Shown piece after piece: positions 16,505 through 22,669 of a stretch of DNA of 34,025 nucleotides. The stretch is from Arthrobacter sp. HMWF013 (GTDB lineage: Bacteria > Actinomycetota > Actinomycetes > Actinomycetales > Micrococcaceae): contig NZ_QAIQ01000032.1 in NCBI RefSeq assembly GCF_003061105.1, forward strand, positions 1 to 34,025, in the 5' to 3' direction. The notes beneath the pieces are model-generated. The model did not search any database. It saw nothing but the letters and a program-made list of their open reading frames with translations, and had not been told where the DNA came from. The position numbers and the translations under genes are program-made. The stretch's first letter is position 1. Each line of letters starts with the position of its first letter.

Positions 16505-16615
16505 ATGAACGCTACAACCGAAATTCGCGACACGAATACAGCCTCCAAAGATGGAGGTACTAGCAGGCTGTCGGTATTAGCCGACGCTGGCACATTCGGT
16601 GGATTAAATCATTGA
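16505..16615 (+). CDS. Possible small peptide, 36 residues
   Basis: An open frame of 36 codons with ATG at 16505, a plausible ribosome site GAAGG at 16492-16496 and a TGA at 16613. The N-terminal half is polar (M-N-A-T-T-E-I-R-D-T-N-T-A-S-K-D-G-G); the C-terminal half is mildly hydrophobic and Gly-rich (L-S-V-L-A-D-A-G-T-F-G-G-L-N-H). It has no signal peptide and no Cys. It lies 150 bases before the secreted-protein/ABC cassette, a position where a peptide substrate could sit. I recognise no family, and a chance frame cannot be excluded. Confidence 0.3.
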   Translation: MNATTEIRDTNTASKDGGTSRLSVLADAGTFGGLNH

Positions 16616-16738
16616 CTTAGTTCATTCCTCAGGCTTAGGGTTGGCGCATTGGGGATGGATTAGCTTTTCTGGATCCTGCAGCCGCCCCTCTGAAACCAAC
16701 ATAATTGGCTGATTTGCCTGCAGGATTTTCTGCTGGTC

Positions 16739-16766
16739 TATTATATCCGAGCTCCTGGGGGAACTT
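16739..16766 (+). promoter_or_regulatory. Promoter and ribosome site of the secreted-protein cassette
   Basis: TATTAT (16739-16744) matches the -10 consensus at five of six positions; a TTGCCT 19 bases upstream could be the -35. GGGGGAAC at 16757-16764 is the ribosome site for the ATG at 16767. This is the only promoter-like sequence seen ahead of the four-gene cassette. Confidence 0.45.
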
Positions 16767-17150
16767 ATGTTTGGAAAAGCGTCACCTGCTCCTGCCAAAA
16801 ATCGACTCAGCATGGCAGGAGGTGTGGCGGCTGCCGTTCTTTTCGCATCCGTCGCCCTAAGCGCGCCAGCCGAGGCGCACATTTCGCAATGTTCCAGCAA
16901 CAGGGCCTGCGCTTGGTTTGACGTCGATTATTCCGGAACCTTTGGTCAATGGTCCGGCCCTACCTCTTATCTAAGTGGCTGGAACGACTTAATTTCGTCT
17001 TCTTCCAACCGGAGAACACACGCCGTCGGCTGGTTTACGGACTCTGGTTATAGCGGAAATCCGTGGGTCCAGTATCCCAATGAGTCCGGCTCTTACATTT
17101 GGCCTCACTTCGCTGCTGATTCTTTTAGCTCGCTCTGGTTTTACGCCTAA
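16767..17150 (+). CDS. Small secreted protein, peptidase inhibitor I36/crystallin-like
   Basis: A 127-residue exported protein. The signal peptide has a basic start, a hydrophobic core (G-G-V-A-A-A-V-L-F-A-S-V-A-L-S) and a likely cut after A-E-A at about residue 37. The mature part of about 90 residues has two Cys (about 42 and 48) and two similar halves rich in Trp, Ser and Tyr (C-A-W-F-D-V-D-Y-S-G-T-F, then V-G-W-F-T-D-S-G-Y-S-G-N), like the beta/gamma-crystallin-type repeats of peptidase inhibitor family I36 in actinobacteria. Function is unknown; an inhibitor, a bacteriocin-like protein or an envelope-bound factor are all possible. Its stop (TAA 17148-17150) directly precedes the next ATG, so it is the first gene of a coupled operon. 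Codon use is more A/T-rich than in the flanks. Confidence 0.55.
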   Translation: MFGKASPAPAKNRLSMAGGVAAAVLFASVALSAPAEAHISQCSSNRACAWFDVDYSGTFGQWSGPTSYLSGWNDLISSSSNRRTHAVGWFTDSGYSGNPWVQYPNESGSYIWPHFAADSFSSLWFYA

Positions 17151-17981
17151 ATGGCTAGTCGTTCGATTCTTCTGCGTGTAGCGGCATTTGCACTTCTCAC
17201 CTGTTTACCCGCCTGTGCCGCCAATGCCCAGCAGGACTATAAGGACGCGAGGGCTAAATTGGACCCTGTATTGGGCCAAATCACTCTCCCTTTAGAGGCG
17301 TATGCAATGACCTCGTCCGAGGAACAAGAGGTCGCTCACGCGAACGCGCTTCTCCTTGATGAATGTCTGGCGAAAGGGGGACGCGACTTTCCACGTGCCT
17401 CCCAGGATTGGGAATCCATCCCCAACCTTCCGGACCGCAGGTACGGAGTCTGGTCCAATGCAGATGCGAAATCTAATGGATATGAATTTCCTGCACCCCC
17501 AGGATCTGCGGAACTGACAGCGCAGGAAGATGCATTGAGCGAAAGTTGGTGGTCAGCCTATCAAGCTTGTCAAAGCGATTTGAATCTGTTCCAGCCTTTA
17601 CGTCCTAATGGATCAAGTCAGAATTCACCTGTGGACCAAGGAATGCGCGAATCATTCGAAGCCTTGAAGGCAAGTGTTGAGTTCGCATCCGCACTCAAAG
17701 AGTGGACGAGTTGCGTCACTTCTAAAGGGCTGACACCAAACCCTGCTGACAACGCGATGGTCCCTGCTTTTCCGCCGGCCGGTGAAGAACAACTGCGGGT
17801 CGCCGCAATCGATGTCGAATGCAAGGAGTCCTTGAATAGCGTGCAGCCTCTGGCGGACTTCGAGGCACGGCATCAAATGGCATTCATAGCCCGGCACGAG
17901 AGCGAGCTGACCGAGCACCGGGCTCAAGTGGACAAGGTTTTAGCAGAAGCCCGGGAGGTGCTGGCTACCCGTGGAGGGTGA
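17151..17981 (+). CDS. Unrecognised lipoprotein of the ABC cassette
   Basis: A 276-residue protein with an N-terminal signal and a lipobox-like L-P-A-C (Cys22), so it is probably anchored on the outer face of the membrane. The mature part is mostly helical and acidic with Cys in C-L-A-K-G, Y-Q-A-C-Q, S-C-V-T and V-E-C-K, suggesting disulfides. The segment R-R-Y-G-V-W-S-N-A-D-A-K-S-N-G-Y-E-F-P is the most family-like stretch. The last 40 residues look like a single long helix. I cannot assign a domain. It abuts the gene before it (no own ribosome site; TAA-ATG junction) and is followed closely by the adaptor gene, so it most likely works with the adaptor and ABC permease, for example as a substrate- or wall-facing subunit. 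That role is inferred. Confidence 0.7.
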   Translation: MASRSILLRVAAFALLTCLPACAANAQQDYKDARAKLDPVLGQITLPLEAYAMTSSEEQEVAHANALLLDECLAKGGRDFPRASQDWESIPNLPDRRYGVWSNADAKSNGYEFPAPPGSAELTAQEDALSESWWSAYQACQSDLNLFQPLRPNGSSQNSPVDQGMRESFEALKASVEFASALKEWTSCVTSKGLTPNPADNAMVPAFPPAGEEQLRVAAIDVECKESLNSVQPLADFEARHQMAFIARHESELTEHRAQVDKVLAEAREVLATRGG

Positions 17982-18009
17982 GGCTTTCCCGAGGAGGGAC
18001 GAACCCAAG

Positions 18010-19092
18010 TTGCGCAGCTTGGCGCACCCAAAACGTACGTGGACATTCTTGGTTGTCTGCATCATGGTGGGAGCCCTGGCTTACGGCTTAGGGACTCGGG
18101 TCCGTTCCGCTGACGCTTCCATTCTTGATGCCCGTGCTCAGACAGTGCCCGTCTACGCAACAGTCGACAGCCGTTCGGTGACCGACGACGTGAGAATACA
18201 GGGGGAAGTAGTGGGTAGCGACAGCTATCAGGTACACGCGCAGCTTCCAGAAGGCACGCACCGTGCAGTCGTAACCGACACAGCTGTCGAGCATGGCACC
18301 CCTTTGACGAATGGCACGCTCCTAGGGGCCGTGTCTGATCGCCCTATCTTTGTCTTTTCACTGGAAATCCCACTTTTCCGCGACCTCAAGGCGAAGGACA
18401 AGGGGTCCGATGTCATAAGTCTCCAGAAGGCTCTTGGTGTTTCAATCACCGGCATAGTGGATTGGCAGACATTAGAAGCTGTGCGAAGCCTGTACGCGAA
18501 AGCGGAGATTATTCCGCCTGGCGGGTGGTGGGAGGGAACCTACGTAAGACTTAGTGAGTTTGCCTCCCTGCCACCAACAGATGGAACGCCTGTGGTCCGT
18601 ACTATTCCCGCGGTAGGGTCATTGCTTGAACCTGATGCTCCATTTGCCGAACTGAGCTTGGGCTCCAGCTTCGTTAGTTTACGAGCAAGCGTGCGTGAGT
18701 CTGACCAAATCACTGTCGGTGACGGAGTTTCAGTCCAAGTCCCAGGCGGTGTCATGGAACCTGCTGTGATCGCTGCGGTCGGAGAGTTTCAATCACAGGG
18801 CACCGCGGCCGGACGGCCGCCAGGTAAAGATATTCGCATTGAGTTACCGCAAGAGACCAAGCTTGCAGCCGGGCAACTTGTATCGGTGCTTTTTGGTTCC
18901 GCAACCGAACCTGTAACGGCGGTACCGACCCTGGCCATCAGGTCAGATGTCGATGGGGAGTACGTTCTGCGTCGCGATGCCAAAGAGGAAAAAGAACGAA
19001 TTCCCATAGTTGTCCTTCGAAACGCTAACGGATGGACAGCGCTTGAATCGGACGAACTTAGTCTCGGCGACGAAGTACTCGTTTCCCCATGA
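18010..19092 (+). CDS. HlyD-like membrane adaptor with peptidoglycan-binding insert
   Basis: A 360-residue protein anchored by one N-terminal membrane helix (W-T-F-L-V-V-C-I-M-V-G-A-L-A-Y-G-L). Outside the membrane, beta-rich HlyD/MacA-type segments (T-D-D-V-R-I-Q-G-E-V; A-Q-L-P-E-G-T-H) flank a PG_binding_1-like insert (K-D-K-G-S-D-V-I-S-L-Q-K-A-L-G). Such adaptors in Gram-positives sit between a MacB-type ABC permease and the wall. The TTG at 18010 was chosen because AGGAGGGA lies at 17993-18000; the frame also has a GTG at 17971 overlapping the previous gene, which would add 13 residues. Its stop overlaps the start of the ABC gene by four bases (ATGA at 19089-19092). Confidence 0.75.
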   Translation: MRSLAHPKRTWTFLVVCIMVGALAYGLGTRVRSADASILDARAQTVPVYATVDSRSVTDDVRIQGEVVGSDSYQVHAQLPEGTHRAVVTDTAVEHGTPLTNGTLLGAVSDRPIFVFSLEIPLFRDLKAKDKGSDVISLQKALGVSITGIVDWQTLEAVRSLYAKAEIIPPGGWWEGTYVRLSEFASLPPTDGTPVVRTIPAVGSLLEPDAPFAELSLGSSFVSLRASVRESDQITVGDGVSVQVPGGVMEPAVIAAVGEFQSQGTAAGRPPGKDIRIELPQETKLAAGQLVSVLFGSATEPVTAVPTLAIRSDVDGEYVLRRDAKEEKERIPIVVLRNANGWTALESDELSLGDEVLVSP

Positions 19093-21029
19093 CCGGAACA
19101 ATCCCTCAACTGTCCTTGCAGCAAGTTAGCCGGAGATATGGCACAGATCGGCAGTGGTTCGCCGTTCGGCAAGCAACGCTGGAAGTCGAACATGGCGAAT
19201 TTGTCGCAATTATTGGCCCCTCGGGCTCAGGCAAATCAACGCTCCTGAACATCATGGGGCTCCTAGATAACTCATGGGAAGGCTGCTTCGAGGTTGATGG
19301 TGTCCAAGTTAATAAACTCAGCAGCCCTGAGCGGGACAGGCTGCGTTCGAGAATGTTTGGCTTCGTCTTTCAATCCTCCTATGCGAATCCCTACGAATCC
19401 ACCGCGAGGAACGCGGCGCTGGGCTTAGCGATTCGGGGTGAAAGCCTCGACTATCAAGGCGTTGAGGTAAGCCGAGCACTGGAGACGGTCGGGCTGTCCG
19501 GCAAGGCCTCAAGTTTGGCCCGCAACCTTTCCGGGGGGGAACGTCAGCGTTTAGCGCTGGCCCGTGCGGTGGCCACCAACCCGCAGGTGATCCTGGCTGA
19601 CGAGCCCACCGGAAACCTCGATAGCAGCTCCACATCAAAAGTCCTGGAACTCCTAAAAGAGCTGAATCAGCGAGGAACGACTGTCATCGTCATCACGCAC
19701 GATCCAGCCGTCGCAGAGCACGCTGACCGTGTCATCGAAGTTAGGGATGGCGTAGTTACGGAGCCAGTTAAAGGACGTCAAGTACAAGTGCGCCAAGCGC
19801 CAATCGACGGCCCCATTCAGGAACGCATCCCCGCAAGGCAAGATCAAGGCATCCTCATTAGGACTACCAGACGCTGGCAGGAGCGAATTTTACGCGCAAT
19901 CAACAACGTGTCCTCACGCCCCCTCCGGTCAGCTACCTTGGTGGCAGCGTTCACGATAGCTATCGCTGGAATGATCACCGCCTCCGGCATAGGGGCGAGT
20001 GCATCTCAACAAATATCGGACAGACTTGCGTCGGCCGCCCTTGATGAAGTGCGCGTAGAAGTGCTGTCTGGCACAAGCCGTGAGGAGCGGCTGAATCGTG
20101 CTCAGACCATCAAGGGCCTGGCCCACGTAACGAACGTTGGTGAAATTGCCTCAATCGACGCCTCGCAGGCGAGGACATCACGTTTGGCACAGTTTCAAAG
20201 TGTTGATGGAAAAGCGTTTCCCGGAAGCACGGTTGCTGTCGACGAAGCAGCACTTTCCCTCTTTGAGGTTGAAACTTTCCCCCCACAAGCAGCGAAACTC
20301 TTCGGTTCAGAAGACGCAGGCAAGGTTGCACTGGTCGGAGAAGCCGTGTCTGAAAGGCTTGGCGTTCAGTGGGGCGGTTTCGGAGCAGAGGTGTGGGTGT
20401 CCGGTACGCCATACTCGGTCATAGGCACAATTTCTAGTGCACCCAGGGCCCAAAACCTCGCCACGAGCGTCGTCATACCCATCTCAGCCATCTCAAATCC
20501 AGCTTCACAACTCGTCGTACGCACAGACATCGGATTTTCGGCGGGTGTGGCCGAGGCCATTCCCCTGGCCTTGTCTCCTGCCGCGCCAGCGGAAGTAGCG
20601 GTGTCCACCACAGGAGACCTTCGAAACCTCAGAATTGGCGTCTCCCAAGACTTGGATGGTTTGCTGAACTCCATCTCTATCGCACTACTCGGGTTGGCCG
20701 TACTAAGCGCATCATCCGCTATGTTTTTGTCCGTTCAAACGCGGATTCAGGAGCTCGCACTGAGTCGTGCCCTCGGCCTTAGCCAGTCAGGCGTCGCAGC
20801 TATCTTTATCTGGGAAGGAATAATCGTCGGTTTCGCAGGATCCATCGCAGGTCTTTCTGTTGGCCTGGTGGCATCAGTTGGCGTATCTGCAGCGCAAGGA
20901 TGGACCGCGGTGATGCCGTGGTCCGCCGTGGCTCTAGCGCCACTCGTGGGCGTAGTTAGTGGTGCTGTGTCGGCGTTTCTCCCGGCGGTAAGGGCGGCAC
21001 GGATTGATCCTGCGGAAGCAATTCGCTAA
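19089..21029 (+). CDS. MacB-type ABC transporter, ATPase fused to FtsX-like permease
   Basis: A 646-residue fusion. Residues 1-235 are a LolD/MacB-class ATPase: Walker A G-P-S-G-S-G-K-S-T at 43-51, signature L-S-G-G-E-R-Q-R-L at 147, Walker B V-I-L-A-D-E-P-T-G-N-L-D. A short linker is followed by a permease with the MacB layout: one helix at about 278-302, a large extracellular domain (about 303-520), then three helices and the typical C-terminal A-R-I-D-P-A-E-A-I-R. MacB-type machines do not pump across the membrane by themselves; they move or release substrates on the outer side, such as lipoproteins, peptides or toxins. With the adaptor, lipoprotein and small secreted protein it forms one coupled operon. 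In gram-positives such units serve peptide export or peptide-antibiotic sensing; which applies is unknown. Confidence 0.87.
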   Translation: MTGTIPQLSLQQVSRRYGTDRQWFAVRQATLEVEHGEFVAIIGPSGSGKSTLLNIMGLLDNSWEGCFEVDGVQVNKLSSPERDRLRSRMFGFVFQSSYANPYESTARNAALGLAIRGESLDYQGVEVSRALETVGLSGKASSLARNLSGGERQRLALARAVATNPQVILADEPTGNLDSSSTSKVLELLKELNQRGTTVIVITHDPAVAEHADRVIEVRDGVVTEPVKGRQVQVRQAPIDGPIQERIPARQDQGILIRTTRRWQERILRAINNVSSRPLRSATLVAAFTIAIAGMITASGIGASASQQISDRLASAALDEVRVEVLSGTSREERLNRAQTIKGLAHVTNVGEIASIDASQARTSRLAQFQSVDGKAFPGSTVAVDEAALSLFEVETFPPQAAKLFGSEDAGKVALVGEAVSERLGVQWGGFGAEVWVSGTPYSVIGTISSAPRAQNLATSVVIPISAISNPASQLVVRTDIGFSAGVAEAIPLALSPAAPAEVAVSTTGDLRNLRIGVSQDLDGLLNSISIALLGLAVLSASSAMFLSVQTRIQELALSRALGLSQSGVAAIFIWEGIIVGFAGSIAGLSVGLVASVGVSAAQGWTAVMPWSAVALAPLVGVVSGAVSAFLPAVRAARIDPAEAIR

Positions 21030-21160
21030 GAGTTCCAATTCAGCTAGGCTCTCGACATGCAACAGCAGCGTGCAAGGCACACCGGATGCTCGATTCTCCC
21101 GCGGCCAGCGCCGAATGTCACAACTATCTGTACAAAACTACTCACGCGAAGGTGATTGGC

Positions 21161-21463
21161 ATGCAACCTGATCTTGGCCAGCACGAAGCGAACCAACACG
21201 CGGATCGTGCACGGGAACTCCTTTCGGCCGCTGAGAATGAGCTGGCGGAACGACCCTCGGAAACTGAGCTCAAGGTCGCATTCGCGCAGGCTCATGCCAC
21301 GCTCGCCCTCGCTTTAGAAACACGCGCTGCGGCCTACGACACCCGCACAGCCGCTTACGTCTCATACCTGGCAGCACTATCGACTGGAGGTCACGAGAGC
21401 AAACAGCATGCCGTAATCGTGGAGAAACTTGTCCGGCGCCGGTTGGGTTTCGAACGGTCGTGA
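21161..21463 (+). CDS. Small helical hypothetical protein
   Basis: A 100-residue protein rich in Ala, Glu and Arg, with no signal peptide or membrane segment. It reads as two or three amphipathic helices (H-A-D-R-A-R-E-L-L-S-A-A-E-N-E-L-A, then A-F-A-Q-A-H-A-T-L-A-L-A-L-E-T-R-A-A-A-Y) and would be cytosolic. The repeated A-A-Y-D-T-R-T-A-A-Y stretch favours a coiled coil or helical bundle. The start at 21161 is supported by GAAGGTG at 21148-21154; the frame is open upstream to 21086 without a ribosome site. It is 131 bases after the ABC gene on the same strand, so a link to the cassette is possible but not shown. I recognise no family. Confidence 0.55.
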   Translation: MQPDLGQHEANQHADRARELLSAAENELAERPSETELKVAFAQAHATLALALETRAAAYDTRTAAYVSYLAALSTGGHESKQHAVIVEKLVRRRLGFERS

Positions 21464-21983
21464 GCATCCTTCGGGAAACATTTCCTTGGTTTCGCGCAGA
21501 GAGCGGTAATGGATCATTTAGTTCGAGGTACACGCAAAGCTGACACGCAGCTCCTTGCACGGTCGTCCTCGGAACAACCGGAATTGATCTACGTTTGAAC
21601 GAGAAGTCGGGTCCGGCCGCCCACAGCCGGGGACAATTCTCATAGGTAATGCACCGCTGCTGCTACCAGGGAGCTACCCCGACGACTCCTACTTCCAGCC
21701 GTGGATAACCTGAATTGACCCAGCCACGGATGGATCATAGTCACCACCAGTTCCGGCTGCGTGATCACCAAGCACGGGTCTGCCCGGCCGCGGCTACAGG
21801 TTGACGGAACATACGTTATCGCCAGTTGAGTGGGACGAGTTGAAACAGATGAGACGACCCCTCTCAAGGGTGGTGTTTGCGCGCATTTCCCTAGCGTAGG
21901 AACCTAGACGTACGAGGTCCCATGAAGCCGCCTCGGCATCATGGGACCTCGTATCCTGCCCTACTAATGAACGTTCTTTTTCC
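21464..21983. other. 520-base region without a supportable gene
   Basis: Short open frames here lack ribosome sites and family features. The only clear structure is the long hairpin at 21911-21953. A stretch ending near 21713 reads like a protein C-terminus in one plus frame (P-G-S-Y-P-D-D-S-Y-F-Q-P-W) but has no start codon; it may be a remnant or chance. Confidence 0.5.
21911..21953. terminator. Long hairpin between convergent accessory genes
   Basis: A perfect 15-bp stem (21911-21925 with 21939-21953), one A-A mismatch, then 4 more pairs (GCCG/CGGC) and a 3-base loop. It lies 31 bases past the stop of the minus-strand membrane protein gene. There is no T-run on either side, so it may be a factor-assisted terminator or an mRNA-stabilising structure. 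Confidence 0.6.
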
Positions 21984-22646
21984 TCAGAAATTGTAGGGGG
22001 ACGGGTTCGTGCCAGCTTCAGATCTCCCAAGAAGTAGTAGCGCGGAAAGACCTATGAACCCGATGCATCCAGAGACGATAGCTCCGGATGAGAATGGACC
22101 CCAGGCTACAAGGGAGAAGCCGTATGAGAGCCCGATTCCTATTGGAAGTAACAGCTGATGCCTTGGACGAGTCTCTTCGCCTGCTAGTCCAAGCCATGGT
22201 GCCAAGGCAACAATCCAACCTAGCGGGTAGGGGACAAAAATCATGGTGGCGAAAAACAGGATTGCAACTGCCGCTGCAAGAAGTATGCGACGAACAACTT
22301 CCTTCCAAGGGCGCAGCCTTGTACTCGGAAGGAGAACTGCCGTCAGGACTGGGATGAGAAGCATCGAAACATAGATGTATGTGGTCAAACCTCCTGTTAG
22401 TCCCACTACCGATGCGGCCGTGACAAGTGCTCCGCCGATGGCTGCCCTTCGGATACCCGGCCTAAATCCAAGTATGAGCAAAAGCGCGGGTAAGGCCGCT
22501 GATGCGGCTACGACAGTGGAAACCAAGCCACCGGTTATGCCTGCAGCCAGGAGATTCTGCAGTGCGTTGAATAGAAGGGCCTGCGCCGCAGCAGCAGCGT
22601 AAATCCACGGCTGCAGCCAAGTCTTACTTCTGGTTTCGCTATTCAT
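21984..22646 (-). CDS. Hypothetical multi-pass membrane protein
   Basis: A 220-residue protein with about six hydrophobic helices (among them A-A-A-A-A-Q-A-L-L-F-N-A-L, A-L-P-A-L-L-L-I-L-G-F, V-S-M-L-L-I-P-V-L-T-A-V-L-L, I-L-L-A-A-A-V-A-I-L-F-F-A and G-C-I-G-F-I-G-L-S-A-L-L-L-L). No catalytic motif is seen. It is downstream of the wall-binding exoprotein gene on the minus strand. The ATG at 22646 has ribosome site AAGGAAG; an earlier in-frame ATG at 22673 overlaps the exoprotein stop (ATGA) and is equally possible. Either way the two genes form one operon. It could help secrete, anchor or neutralise the exoprotein, but nothing in the sequence decides this. Confidence 0.65.
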   Translation of the reverse strand: MNSETRSKTWLQPWIYAAAAAQALLFNALQNLLAAGITGGLVSTVVAASAALPALLLILGFRPGIRRAAIGGALVTAASVVGLTGGLTTYIYVSMLLIPVLTAVLLPSTRLRPWKEVVRRILLAAAVAILFFATMIFVPYPLGWIVALAPWLGLAGEETRPRHQLLLPIGIGLSYGFSLVAWGPFSSGAIVSGCIGFIGLSALLLLGRSEAGTNPSPYNF

Positions 22647-22669
22647 TGCTTCCTTGCCATGTAGCGAAC

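Larger units (their letters stand above)
16400..16766. other. 367-base spacer at the edge of the A/T-richer region
   Basis: It holds a possible terminator for the RsbQ-like gene (ACCGGCC 16414-16420 / GGCCGGT 16437-16443), a 36-codon open frame (16505-16615) and a promoter-like sequence before the gene at 16767 (TTGCCT 16714-16719, 19-base spacer, TATTAT 16739-16744). Base composition shifts toward A/T within this spacer. Confidence 0.5.

Noticed and set aside
16505-16615. Lasso peptide or lanthipeptide precursor
   Set aside because: No Cys, no acidic residue at the right ring distance from a Gly, and no cyclase, protease or dehydratase gene nearby. Kept only as an unassigned small frame.
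21591-21713. Plus-strand frame ending in a protein-like C-terminus
   Set aside because: No start codon, no ribosome site and only about 40 codons; possibly a remnant but not supportable as a gene.
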